NCBI GenBank assembly: GCA_945863035.1
Contig: CAMAZH010000018.1
Coordinates: 1-43,799, forward strand
DNA: 43,799 bases
DNA from: Chitinophaga pinensis
GTDB lineage: Bacteria > Bacteroidota > Bacteroidia > Bacteroidales > GCA-2748055
Direction of reading: 5' to 3'
Positions 1 to 8,587 of the stretch are shown here, piece after piece. Under the pieces are notes generated by a model that worked only from the letters and a program-made list of their open reading frames with translations, was not told the DNA's origin and did not search any database. Each line of letters begins with the position of its first letter. The stretch's first letter is position 1. A program made the translations under genes and the position numbers.

Positions 1-2496
1 TTTGGAACCAACAACGAGTTCGGCTTCGACTACCTTAGGGACAATATGGCGCTTACTCCAAGTGACCTTGTTCAGCGTAAACACAACTATGCCATTGTCG
101 ATGAGGTCGATTCGGTACTTATCGATGATGCCCGTACTCCTCTTATCATCTCCGGTCCGGTTCCGAAAGGAGATAATCAGGAATTCCTTGCCCTCAAACC
201 CAGGGTTGAGATGATTGTAAATGCGCAGAAAAAACTCGTTACACAATTGCTGGCCGACTCCAAGAAGTTACTTGCTGAAGGAAATTCGGAAAAAGCCGGT
301 TTTTTCTTGCTGCAAGCCTACAAAGGGCTTCCCAAGAACAAAGCACTTATTAAATTCCTCAGTGAGGAAGGAAACCGAACACTCCTGCATAAGACTGAAA
401 ACTTTTACATGCAGGAGAATAACAAAAACATGCCCAAGGTAACCGAGGAATTGTTTTTTGTGATTGATGAAAAGCAAAATGCCATAGAGCTTTCCGATAA
501 GGGTATCGATATGCTCAGCCCTTCCGACGATCCAAACTTTTTTATCCTCCCGGATATAGGCTCTGAAATTTCGGAAATCGAAAAATCATCCATAAACGAC
601 AACGAAAAGCTTATCGTGAAAGATAAACTTTTACAGGATTACGCAGTGAAATCGGAGAGGGTTCATACCGTTAACCAGCTTCTGAAAGCCTATTCGCTTT
701 TCGAACTGGATGTAGAGTATGTTGTTATCGACAACAAAGTTAAAATTGTTGATGAGCAGACAGGCCGTATTATGGAAGGAAGAAGGTATTCCGACGGGCT
801 TCATCAGGCTATCGAAGCGAAGGAAAACGTAAAGGTCGAAGCCGCTACCCAAACCTGGGCTACCATTACCCTTCAGAACTACTTCAGGATGTACCACAAA
901 TTATCGGGCATGACAGGTACTGCCGAAACAGAGGCCGGTGAGCTCTGGAACATATATAAACTGGATGTGGTGGTTATCCCAACCAATAAGCCGGTGATTC
1001 GGAAAGACCATGAAGATTTGGTTTACAAAACCAAAAGGGAAAAGTACAACGCTGTTATCGACGAAATAGTTAACCTTGTAAATCATGGTCGTCCGGTGCT
1101 TGTGGGTACAACTTCCGTGGAAGTTTCCGAGCTCCTCAGCAGGATGCTGAAGCTCAAGCAGATTCCCCACAATGTGCTCAATGCGAAGCTTCACCAGCGT
1201 GAGGCTGATATCGTGGCCGAAGCAGGTAGAAAAGGAGTGGTCACCATTGCCACAAACATGGCTGGTAGGGGTACTGATATAAAACTCTCAAAAGAAGTAA
1301 TAGACGCGGGCGGTTTGGCCATTATTGGAACCGAACGCCACGAGTCTCGCCGTGTCGACCGCCAGCTTCGAGGCCGTTCCGGAAGACAGGGGGATCCCGG
1401 TTCTTCCCAGTTTTTCGTTTGTCTTGAGGATGACCTTATGCGCTTATTCGGTTCTGAGCGTATAGCTGGAATCATGGATCGACTTGGACTTAAGGAGGGA
1501 GAGGTGATACAGCACTCGATGATCTCAAAATCCATTGAGCGGGCTCAGAAAAAAGTGGAGGAAAACAACTTCGGCATCCGAAAACGATTGCTCGAATATG
1601 ATGATGTGATGAACTCCCAGCGCGAGGTTATCTACAAGCGACGCAGAAATGCCTTGTTCGGTGAGCGTATCAGTGTGGATATAGCCAATATGATGGACGA
1701 CATCGTTGGAAATCTGGTTAACACCTATTCAGCGCAAACTGACTTCGATGAATTCCGATTTGAGCTCATCCGTTCACTTTCCGTTGAAGCCCCATTCAAT
1801 TCCGAGCAATTTGCAAAAATGGAATCCGAGAAGAAGTCGGACATTCTTTATAAACTGGTAAGGGAAACTTACAAACGCAAGGAAGATGTTATTGCCCGCC
1901 AGGCATACCCCGTAATTAAAGACGTTTTTGAAAAACAGGCAGCTGTTTACGAAAATATTGTGGTGCCCATGTCCGATGGACAAAGGCTTTTCAGGATCAT
2001 TACAAATCTTGCCAAGGCTGCCAAAACCGAAGGGCGTGAATTGGTTAGGTCCTTTGAAAAGACAGTTGTTCTTGCCAGTATCGATGATTCCTGGAAGGAA
2101 CATCTCCGTGAGCTCGACGATCTTAAGCAGTCGGTGCAGAATGCCAGCTATGAACAAAAAGATCCGCTCCTGATTTACAAATTCGAATCGTTCGAGTTGT
2201 TCCGGACTATGATGGACGTTATTAACCGCTCCGTGGTTTCTACCCTGATGAAAGGTCATATTCCAACTTCAGATCCGGCCGCAGTCCAGAGAGCAGCTGC
2301 TCCTAAGCGACTCGACCTGAGTAAATTCGAAACGAATAAGTCGGAAACCCCAAAGTACAACGATCCCAGCGGTTCCTCACCGGAGCGTAAGGTTGTGCAA
2401 CCTGTAAGAGTGGAGAAAAAAGTTGGACGAAACGATCCTTGCCCTTGCGGTAGCGGAAAGAAATACAAAAACTGTCACGGGATTGGTTCAGTTTAG
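1..2496 (+). CDS. secA: Protein translocase ATPase SecA, 5'-truncated by window edge
   Basis: SecA is the cytosolic ATPase motor that pushes preproteins through SecYEG. The frame is open from base 1, so the gene starts upstream; the first visible residues are the conserved [15 protein letters not shown] segment of nucleotide-binding domain 1, and the DEVDS Walker B box follows at fragment residues 34-38. Domain 2 carries [19 protein letters not shown] and [14 protein letters not shown]. The C-terminus has the zinc-binding SEC-C tail with [14 protein letters not shown], which contacts SecB and phospholipid in the family. 831 residues are visible; Bacteroidota SecA proteins are about 1100 long, so roughly 270-280 N-terminal residues are missing. 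The stretch between the DEVDS box and domain 2 is long (roughly fragment residues 60-230), like the insertion in other Bacteroidota SecA. A strong hairpin terminator follows the stop. Identification is secure. Confidence 0.98.
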   Translation, partial: FGTNNEFGFDYLRDNMALTPSDLVQRKHNYAIVDEVDSVLIDDARTPLIISGPVPKGDNQEFLALKPRVEMIVNAQKKLVTQLLADSKKLLAEGNSEKAGFFLLQAYKGLPKNKALIKFLSEEGNRTLLHKTENFYMQENNKNMPKVTEELFFVIDEKQNAIELSDKGIDMLSPSDDPNFFILPDIGSEISEIEKSSINDNEKLIVKDKLLQDYAVKSERVHTVNQLLKAYSLFELDVEYVVIDNKVKIVDEQTGRIMEGRRYSDGLHQAIEAKENVKVEAATQTWATITLQNYFRMYHKLSGMTGTAETEAGELWNIYKLDVVVIPTNKPVIRKDHEDLVYKTKREKYNAVIDEIVNLVNHGRPVLVGTTSVEVSELLSRMLKLKQIPHNVLNAKLHQREADIVAEAGRKGVVTIATNMAGRGTDIKLSKEVIDAGGLAIIGTERHESRRVDRQLRGRSGRQGDPGSSQFFVCLEDDLMRLFGSERIAGIMDRLGLKEGEVIQHSMISKSIERAQKKVEENNFGIRKRLLEYDDVMNSQREVIYKRRRNALFGERISVDIANMMDDIVGNLVNTYSAQTDFDEFRFELIRSLSVEAPFNSEQFAKMESEKKSDILYKLVRETYKRKEDVIARQAYPVIKDVFEKQAAVYENIVVPMSDGQRLFRIITNLAKAAKTEGRELVRSFEKTVVLASIDDSWKEHLRELDDLKQSVQNASYEQKDPLLIYKFESFELFRTMMDVINRSVVSTLMKGHIPTSDPAAVQRAAAPKRLDLSKFETNKSETPKYNDPSGSSPERKVVQPVRVEKKVGRNDPCPCGSGKKYKNCHGIGSV

Positions 2497-2541
2497 ATTT
2501 TGGATGGGACAACCCGAATACTGCTATTCACCTTAAATAAG

Positions 2542-2580
2542 AAAAAGCGCAAGTAGAGTTCTCTCTCCTGCGCTTTTTTT
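2542..2580. terminator. Bidirectional rho-independent terminator between secA and dapA
   Basis: A perfect 10-bp stem (AAAAAGCGCA at 2542-2551 pairing with TGCGCTTTTT at 2569-2578) with a 17-nt loop is followed by T residues on the plus strand. The A-tract on the 5' side gives a U-tract on the minus strand too. It lies between the convergent 3' ends of secA and dapA, so it probably terminates both. Confidence 0.85.
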
Positions 2581-2621
2581 GTGATTCTTCAAACCTAAAA
2601 CCTGGATTTAACAGCTTTGGT

Positions 2622-3512
2622 TTACTGGTAAAAATTCTTCAAAGAGAGTTCTATTTTTTTATACAATTCCTTACTGGCGGGGATCAAAGGCAACCTCAGG
2701 TAATTTGGAGCGATTCCCAACACATCAAGAAATGCTTTAACTCCTGTGGGGTTTCCTTCCGCAAACACAAGGTCAATAACAGGTAACATTTTATAATGTA
2801 TTTTGCGTGCTTCCGTAGCTTTTCCATCCAGCGTCAACTTCACCATGGTAGAGAATTCAGCGGGAAAGGCATTGGCTACCACGGAAATCACTCCAGATCC
2901 TCCCAGCCCTATCAAAGGAAAAGTAATTGCATCATCCCCTGAAATTAGCTTAAACGTTGAGGGTTTGTCTTTGATAATATTCATAACCTGCGGCAAATTT
3001 GCGCTTGCTTCTTTAATAGCAATTATCTGGCGGGGAAAATCCTGTGCAAGTCGCAGGGTTGTTTCTGCTGTCATGTTTGTACCTGTCCGTCCCGGTACAT
3101 TGTACAGTATTAGTGGAAGCGGGCTTACCTGGGCAATTGCTTTGTAATGCTGGTAAAGACCCTCCTGACCAGGCTTGTTGTAGTAGGGAGTTACACTCAA
3201 AATTGCATCGATACCCTCGAAAGCACAGTTTTGCAAAGCGCTGACTATTTCCAGGGTGTTGTTCCCTCCAAGACCCTGAACAACAGGAACTCGTTTGTTT
3301 GTTACCTCGATTACCTGGTTAACAATAGCCTGTTTCTCATCCTTGTTCAATACGGGGGTTTCACCGGTAGTGCCAAGAACAACCAAGTAATCAACACCCT
3401 TATTGATTAAGAAGTTTACAAGCTTTTCCAGGGATTTGAAATCAACACTTCCATCTTTTCTAAAGGGAGTAACAATTGCGACCCCGGTTCCAGTGAATTT
3501 TTTATCCGACAT
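2622..3512 (-). CDS. dapA: 4-hydroxy-tetrahydrodipicolinate synthase (DapA)
   Basis: Cytoplasmic enzyme condensing pyruvate with aspartate semialdehyde, the first committed step to diaminopimelate and lysine. It is 296 residues, the usual family length. Visible motifs are LGTTGETPVL (Thr48/Thr49, proton relay and substrate pocket), YNVPGRTGTN (Tyr137, Arg142) and IIAIKEAS, whose Lys167 is the Schiff-base lysine. The start is an ATG 7 bp after the stop of the DUF6913 gene, so the two are probably co-transcribed and translationally close. No lysine riboswitch is visible upstream. The transcript ends at the hairpin shared with secA. Identification is secure. Confidence 0.97.
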   Translation of the reverse strand: MSDKKFTGTGVAIVTPFRKDGSVDFKSLEKLVNFLINKGVDYLVVLGTTGETPVLNKDEKQAIVNQVIEVTNKRVPVVQGLGGNNTLEIVSALQNCAFEGIDAILSVTPYYNKPGQEGLYQHYKAIAQVSPLPLILYNVPGRTGTNMTAETTLRLAQDFPRQIIAIKEASANLPQVMNIIKDKPSTFKLISGDDAITFPLIGLGGSGVISVVANAFPAEFSTMVKLTLDGKATEARKIHYKMLPVIDLVFAEGNPTGVKAFLDVLGIAPNYLRLPLIPASKELYKKIELSLKNFYQ

Positions 3513-3519
3513 TTAGCAA

Positions 3520-4086
3520 TTAATTTGGAGATGATATTTTTGGATTATTTAGGATTGAAACGTAATTCTTAATCTGTTCAATCAGGAATTCAAGGCTAGG
3601 ACGGCTGTGAATGTCGATCATGAAATCAAGATTTTTATCACCATCAGTGTACTTTCCTGCCTTAAAAACGGCAGGGGAAAGACTACAAATGTAGCGCAGG
3701 GGATAGTGTCCTGCAAGGCTAAGGTCAATGAGCATATCGAATTTTTTCGACATAAAGCTAAGCGCGTCTTCCTGATTTGGGCGGAAGAAAAAATCAAGGT
3801 CCTTCTGGCAAAACACATTGATATTACCGAGAAACAGCAAGTCGCTGCTGATAATCTCCTCGTCCTGAAAACCTAGAGCAGAACAACTGATGTTCTGCGA
3901 AGAAAGGAACTTGATGAATTCTTTTACCTGATGCAGATCATTTGGCACTCCTGCATCGAAGAGAATACCAATGTTTCTGGCACTGTCGAAATTGTGTGCT
4001 TGCTTTTGTCTTACCAGTGTTTTACCTTTTTTGGCAAGATATTTCTCCCCGTAGGAAGCCCGTATTTTACTGAATATTTTCACCAT
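3520..4086 (-). CDS. DUF6913 family protein
   Basis: A 188-residue soluble protein with no signal peptide or membrane segment. It resembles the uncharacterised DUF6913 family of Bacteroidota: a basic N-terminus (MVKIFSKIRASYGEKYLAKK), then IGILFDAGVPNDLHQVKEF and FDMLIDLSLAGHYPLRYI. The central region alternates beta and alpha elements (Rossmann-like by eye). I chose the ATG at 4086 over a TTG four codons upstream because the family starts with the basic helix. It sits between ligA and dapA on the same strand, 7 bp from dapA. The function is unknown; the family name is from memory and was not checked by a profile search. Confidence 0.75.
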   Translation of the reverse strand: MVKIFSKIRASYGEKYLAKKGKTLVRQKQAHNFDSARNIGILFDAGVPNDLHQVKEFIKFLSSQNISCSALGFQDEEIISSDLLFLGNINVFCQKDLDFFFRPNQEDALSFMSKKFDMLIDLSLAGHYPLRYICSLSPAVFKAGKYTDGDKNLDFMIDIHSRPSLEFLIEQIKNYVSILNNPKISSPN

Positions 4087-4188
4087 GCAATAATACAAAA
4101 AAGCTAAGTATATCGGATTAATTAGTTTGAAAAATTAGCACTGTGGACGATATTAAATTCTTAAACATGATCCCCAATCAGAATATTC

Positions 4189-6195
4189 TTATTCAATCAT
4201 TTGGATGAATTCCGACTCCGAAATAACGGGTATCCCAAGTGATTCTGCTTTTTTCAGCTTGTCGGGCCCGGGTTTGCTGCCTGCAATCAGGTACAGGGTT
4301 CCCGAACTGATACCCGACATGTTCTTTCCCCCGTTTTTTTCGATAAGTGACTTAAGTTCATCTCTCGAGAACTTTTCAAAGCTCCCCGATATTACAAAAG
4401 TTTTCCCTGAAATTTTTTGACTGGTTGTTGCGGTTTCGCTTTCGTCAATACTAAACTGTAAACCCGAGTCAACCAAACGCTTAACAAGCTCCCGGTTGCC
4501 GGGGTGAGCAAAATACTCAGTTACAGAGCCTGCAATTCGCTCTCCGACTTCATCCACATTCATAAGCTCCTCAACCGACGCAGCCATAAGTTTTTCCAGG
4601 CTGCCATAGTGTCTCGATAGTTTTTTGGCAACCGTTTCTCCAACGAAGCGAATCCCCAGAGAATAAAGCACTCGCGGAAAAGGAATCTTCTTTGATCCCT
4701 CGATACTGCTGATCAGGTTATTTGCTGATTTTTCGGCAAAACGCTCCAACATCACCAGCTGCATAAACTCCAGCTTGTATAGGTCAGCGATGTTGCCGAT
4801 TAACTTATGCCGGAACAACTGATCGATGGTAGCCTCCGCAATGTTTATGTCCATTGCCTTTCGGCTCACAAAATGTTCAATCCTGCCTTTGATTTGCGGG
4901 GGGCACCCGTAGGTGTTAGGGCAATAATGTGCAGCTTCATCGGGATTTCGCTGGAGGGGGGTACCACATTCCGGACAATTGCTTATAAAGCTGAAGATAT
5001 GGCTGTCGGAACTGCGTGCTGCAGAATCGACTCCCACAATCTTCGGAATAATCTCCCCGCCCTTTTCCACATAAACCCAATCGCCAATCCTAAGGCCGAG
5101 AAGTTCGATTTGATCGGCGTTGTGAAGACTGGCTCGCCTCACAACCGTACCGGCAAGGTTTACAGGGTCGAGGTTTGCGACAGGAGTAACGGCTCCTGTT
5201 CTGCCAACCTGAAAGGTAACGCTGTTTAACCGGGTTCGGGCTTGCTCGGTTTTGTATTTATAGGCGATGGCCCAACGGGGAATCTTTGCCGTGTAGCCCA
5301 GTTGCTTCTGATATTCGTATGAGTTGACCTTTATTACAACCCCGTCGGTTTCGAAGGGGAGCGACTTCCGTGCCTCGTCCCAATACTCGATGAAATTAAA
5401 AACCTCCTCGATGTTGTTTGCCTTTTTCATGAATTCCAAGGGGATCTTAAAGCCCCATTCCTTGGCCATCTTAAGGCTCTCATAATGGAAGGGGGAGGGC
5501 AAAGTGGTTCCTGCCAGATAATAAAGGAAGCAATCCAGGGGACGCTTTGACACCATTGAAGAGTTCTGCAGCTTAAGGGTTCCTGCTGCAGCGTTCCGGG
5601 GATTGGCAAAAACCATCTCGCCGCTTTCCTCACGAAGTCGGTTCATCTTGTCAAATCCTTCACGAGGTAAAAAGATCTCGCCCCGTATATCGAATTCTGT
5701 TGGGAAACCGGTTCCATGCAATGTAAGGGGAATGCTCCGTATCGTTTTTACATTCCGGGTTACGTCATCACCTTGCTCACCATCTCCACGGGTGACGGCC
5801 CTGATCAAAACACCATCAAGATAAGTTAAACTGATGGCGACACCATCGTATTTAAGTTCGCAAACGTATTCGAAATCCCCTGAAATCACTTTCCTTACCC
5901 TCCGGTCGAAATCCTCAAGCTCTTCTCTGGAATAAGTGTTTCCGAGCGACATCATCGGATAACGATGCTTCACCTGTTCGAACTCCAGGTTAATATCGCT
6001 GCCTACCCTTTGGGAGGGGGAGTTGGAATCGGCGAGTTCAGGATATAGTTTTTCCAGATCAATCAACTCGCGCATCAGGGAATCAAACTCAAAATCCGAT
6101 ATAAGAGGCTGATTCAGAACGTAATACTGATGGTTGTGCCGATTTAACACCTCACGTAGCTTGCTTATTCTGTCCCCGGCCTGCCGTCTGTCCAT
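4189..6195 (-). CDS. ligA: NAD-dependent DNA ligase LigA
   Basis: Seals nicks in DNA during replication and repair using NAD+. The 668-residue product shows, in order, the Ia NAD-binding domain (HNHQYYVLNQP, residues 20-30), the adenylation motif CELKYDG with nucleophile Lys115, the OB fold with VGRTGAVTPVANL, a four-cysteine zinc finger (CPECG ... CPNTYGC), a helix-hairpin-helix region and a C-terminal BRCT domain (KISGKTFVISGSFEKFSRDEL). The ATG at 6195 was chosen over one 21 codons upstream: it places the adenylated lysine at 115, as in E. coli LigA, and the extra residues are not family-like. It is the first gene of the probable ligA-DUF6913-dapA cluster, with about 100 bp to the next gene. 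Confidence 0.97.
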   Translation of the reverse strand: MDRRQAGDRISKLREVLNRHNHQYYVLNQPLISDFEFDSLMRELIDLEKLYPELADSNSPSQRVGSDINLEFEQVKHRYPMMSLGNTYSREELEDFDRRVRKVISGDFEYVCELKYDGVAISLTYLDGVLIRAVTRGDGEQGDDVTRNVKTIRSIPLTLHGTGFPTEFDIRGEIFLPREGFDKMNRLREESGEMVFANPRNAAAGTLKLQNSSMVSKRPLDCFLYYLAGTTLPSPFHYESLKMAKEWGFKIPLEFMKKANNIEEVFNFIEYWDEARKSLPFETDGVVIKVNSYEYQKQLGYTAKIPRWAIAYKYKTEQARTRLNSVTFQVGRTGAVTPVANLDPVNLAGTVVRRASLHNADQIELLGLRIGDWVYVEKGGEIIPKIVGVDSAARSSDSHIFSFISNCPECGTPLQRNPDEAAHYCPNTYGCPPQIKGRIEHFVSRKAMDINIAEATIDQLFRHKLIGNIADLYKLEFMQLVMLERFAEKSANNLISSIEGSKKIPFPRVLYSLGIRFVGETVAKKLSRHYGSLEKLMAASVEELMNVDEVGERIAGSVTEYFAHPGNRELVKRLVDSGLQFSIDESETATTSQKISGKTFVISGSFEKFSRDELKSLIEKNGGKNMSGISSGTLYLIAGSKPGPDKLKKAESLGIPVISESEFIQMIE

Positions 6196-6584
6196 AATTT
6201 TTAATTCTAGAGAGGTAAATTTATGGTTTTTTTGGAAACCTCTGACATTGGAATACATTTCTAAAGGCTATAATTGAAAATTTTGAGCAGAGGTCGGAAT
6301 AAGCGATCGGAAAGCAAAACTGGCCGAAAGTGACAAATTGCTATTTTCCGAGATCGATTTCTTCTTTGAGTCGTGATGGCATATGACAGAAATGTGCTTT
6401 GTAACAAGAATTGCATTGTCTTTTGATTCTCTCGGATATTTGTTTATTTTTAATCTTCGAATATTTTAAAAACAATAACTGTTTCCTTACTTGGAATCGG
6501 GAACTGAAAAACCTCGGGCCAATAGCGAAATGGGGCGTTTCCGAAAAGCCATACGAGTAGGGTCATATTTAGAATTTTAATTAA
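6196..6584. other. Divergent intergenic region, no gene seen
   Basis: About 390 bp between the divergent ligA and TM2 genes. It must hold both promoters, but I find no convincing TAnnTTTG element in either direction. The closest is TAAATTTA on the minus strand near 6220. No ORF with coding character, tRNA or strong terminator was found. Confidence 0.5.
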
Positions 6585-6923
6585 ATGGAAGCACAAAAAG
6601 TCGACATGTTCATGATTTCCAATGCCAAGTTCTTTGAAAGTCATCAGATACCGATCATTCGAGACCGGCTTATTTCAATCGACGATTCAAAATGGGTTCA
6701 GATTTCGACAATCCAGTTTAAGGATCCTACTTTAAGTATTGTTTTATCGGTTATTGTCGGATCTTTCGGCGTAGACCGTTTTGTTATTGGCGATACGGGC
6801 TTGGGTATTGGGAAATTGCTTACTTGCGGCGGACTTGGGATTTGGACCATTGTAGATTGGTTTTTGATTATGGGTGCGACAAGGGAAAAAAACATGGAGA
6901 TGCTTCAGAGGTTTCTTTTTTAA
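6585..6923 (+). CDS. TM2 domain-containing small membrane protein
   Basis: 112 residues. The N-terminal ~45 residues are cytosol-like and polar (FFESHQIPIIRDRL). The rest fits the TM2 domain: two membrane helices joined by a short turn, with SFGVDRFVIGDTGLGIGKLL and CGGLGIWTIVDWFLIMG. TM2 proteins have no established biochemical role in bacteria. The stop codon TAA shares its last base with the ATG of the next gene (TAATG), which implies translational coupling. It is the first gene of a four-gene membrane cluster ending in an M48 protease. The domain call is confident; the function is unknown. Confidence 0.88.
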   Translation: MEAQKVDMFMISNAKFFESHQIPIIRDRLISIDDSKWVQISTIQFKDPTLSIVLSVIVGSFGVDRFVIGDTGLGIGKLLTCGGLGIWTIVDWFLIMGATREKNMEMLQRFLF

Positions 6924-7330
6924 TGGGATTAACCAGAAACAGACTTTACATTTTTTTAGGTTTATCTTGTTTAGCAGGGTATATCTGGCTATTTATTAAC
7001 AGTAAATATTCAGACGACGAAGTTGTGGTTTGCTTGTTCAAGCATGTTACCGGTGTTCCATGCCCGTCGTGTGGCTCAACCCGATCGGTACTCTATTTCT
7101 TTAATGGTGAGATTTTTAGCTCATTGTATTGGAACCCAATGGGACTGATAGTGGCTGCCATCATGCTGCTGGTTCCGTTTTGGATTGCTTTTGACGTGAT
7201 TTTAAAGAGAGACACTTTATTCCGGTTTTACAAAAATGCCGAAAAAATTTTTCAGAAAAGGTGGGTAGCAATTCCTGCCATAATGCTTATTATTGGAAAC
7301 TGGATATGGAACATAATTAAAGGAGTATGA
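6923..7330 (+). CDS. DUF2752 family membrane protein
   Basis: 135 residues with three predicted membrane helices (about residues 6-25, 68-90 and 112-130). The family hallmark PCPSCGSTRS is present, with Cys47 and Cys50 forming a CxxC-like pair that could bind metal or be redox-active. I chose the ATG overlapping the TM2 stop codon. A longer frame beginning at 6824 lies wholly within the TM2 gene and lacks family-like sequence. The 3' end overlaps the next gene by four bases (ATGA). DUF2752 has no known function. Coupling to TM2, DUF4870-like and M48 neighbours suggests one membrane assembly, which is inference. Confidence 0.85.
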   Translation: MGLTRNRLYIFLGLSCLAGYIWLFINSKYSDDEVVVCLFKHVTGVPCPSCGSTRSVLYFFNGEIFSSLYWNPMGLIVAAIMLLVPFWIAFDVILKRDTLFRFYKNAEKIFQKRWVAIPAIMLIIGNWIWNIIKGV

Positions 7331-7758
7331 TTTCAATAAAAAGATTTGCCTACGAACCCGGGGAACATGAGTTGGAAAAGGCTTCCAACTCCTATGTAAT
7401 GTCGCTTGTAGCTATTATCGGTGGCTTGCCGTTCCCCATAATAAACCTGATAGCAACTCTGGCATTTTATGTGGGAAACAGAAAAGGCACGTATTATGTC
7501 CGGTGGCATTGTATGCAGGCACTTTTGTCGCAGTTTAGCGTTTTTCTGGTAAACACGGTTGGGTTCTGGTGGACCATTTCGGTGATCCTTGGCTACGAAT
7601 CCGTCAGTAATCAGTATATCGCATACCTTTTGACCATCCTGGTGTTTAATGCAGCTGAATTTCTTGGAACCATTTTTACCGCAATCAAAGCCCGGAAAGG
7701 CGTTCACGTTGAGTGGTGGTTCTATGGCGATTTAACAAACTTAATCTGTAAGCCTTAA
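7327..7758 (+). CDS. DUF4870-like small membrane protein
   Basis: 143 residues with about three hydrophobic segments: SLVAIIGGLPFPIINLIATL, a second around residues 70-92, and ILVFNAAEFLGTIFTAIKA. The motif YVRWHCMQALLSQ resembles the 'FH..QAL' segment of DUF4870/Tic20-like proteins, and the tail GVHVEWWFYGDLTNLIC is aromatic-rich. It starts by an ATGA overlap with the DUF2752 gene and ends 1 bp before the M48 gene, so all four genes form one translation-coupled unit. The family assignment is by resemblance only; the function is unknown. Confidence 0.7.
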   Translation: MISIKRFAYEPGEHELEKASNSYVMSLVAIIGGLPFPIINLIATLAFYVGNRKGTYYVRWHCMQALLSQFSVFLVNTVGFWWTISVILGYESVSNQYIAYLLTILVFNAAEFLGTIFTAIKARKGVHVEWWFYGDLTNLICKP

Positions 7759-7759
7759 T

Positions 7760-8572
7760 ATGAGAAAACTTATTATTCAAGGAACTGGCATGGTTGCTGT
7801 ATTCCTGTTTACCTGGTTTGCGTTGAGTGAGGTTGACTGGATGAGCATTTTTAAGGTTGAACAGATTACCAAAGCAACCGAGGAGAAATTAGGAAAGACA
7901 ATCTGGGACTGGTTTAACCATTCCGAAAAGGAAATCAGGGACAGCGAAATCTTCAACACGGTTGACAGCCTGCTCACAAAGGTTTGTGCTTCCAACGACA
8001 TTTATCGCGATCAGGTGGAGTTGCATATTGTATCGAATGAGGAGGTAAACGCATTTGCCCTTCCCGGAAATCATCTTGTGATTTATAGTGGGCTGATAAA
8101 CTCGTCCGAAAACGAATCTGAACTTTGCGGCGTGATTGCACATGAGCTGGCACATATTAAAATGGAGCATGTGATGAAAAAGCTCGTCAAAGAGGTTGGC
8201 TTATCTGTGGTGATTTCTATGTCTACAGGAAATAACGGTGGAGAAATTGTAAAGGAGGCTGCAAAGCTTTTATCGTCGACAGCCTACGACAGGAAATTGG
8301 AGAAGGAAGCCGATTTGATGGCTGTCGATTATCTTATAAATGCGGGAATCGAGCCGCGACATTTTGCGGATTTTTTATCCCGACTGTCTGAATCGCAACC
8401 TGAAATCGAGTCGCATTTTGCGTGGATCAGCACACATCCGGATTCTCAGAAGCGGGCCGATTATATTAATTCCTATCGTGAAGGGCAGCCACAGGAAGTT
8501 GTTGCTGTTTTAGCAAATGGAACATGGATGAGATTGAAAGAAAACATAAATAATCTGGATGACAATTTTTAA
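7760..8572 (+). CDS. M48 family zinc metallopeptidase
   Basis: 270 residues with one N-terminal membrane anchor or uncleaved signal (residues ~4-24). The zinc site is HELAH at residues 128-132 with Glu183 (LEKEADLMAVDYL) as the third ligand, as in the HtpX/Oma1/BepA family. Preceding motifs NAFALPGNHLVIYSGLI and the later HFAWISTHPDSQKRADYI are typical of the BepA/LoiP/YcaL branch of quality-control proteases that degrade misassembled envelope proteins. No TPR tail is present, unlike BepA. It is the last gene of the TM2-DUF2752-DUF4870 cluster. It may process or act with those membrane partners, but no substrate can be read from the sequence. Confidence 0.92.
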   Translation: MRKLIIQGTGMVAVFLFTWFALSEVDWMSIFKVEQITKATEEKLGKTIWDWFNHSEKEIRDSEIFNTVDSLLTKVCASNDIYRDQVELHIVSNEEVNAFALPGNHLVIYSGLINSSENESELCGVIAHELAHIKMEHVMKKLVKEVGLSVVISMSTGNNGGEIVKEAAKLLSSTAYDRKLEKEADLMAVDYLINAGIEPRHFADFLSRLSESQPEIESHFAWISTHPDSQKRADYINSYREGQPQEVVAVLANGTWMRLKENINNLDDNF

Positions 8573-8587
8573 ACTGATCTGAAAAGA

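Noticed and set aside
1774-2259. 161-codon minus-strand ORF
   Set aside because: Antisense shadow of secA with no recognisable domain.
4807-5229. 140-codon plus-strand ORF
   Set aside because: Antisense to ligA; no start signal or family resemblance.
6196-6258. Longer LigA start at 6258
   Set aside because: Adds 21 residues without family resemblance. The 6195 start puts the adenylation lysine at position 115 as in E. coli.
6824-6922. Longer N-terminus for the DUF2752 protein
   Set aside because: Would overlap the TM2 gene by about 100 bp. The TAATG junction gives a family-like start.
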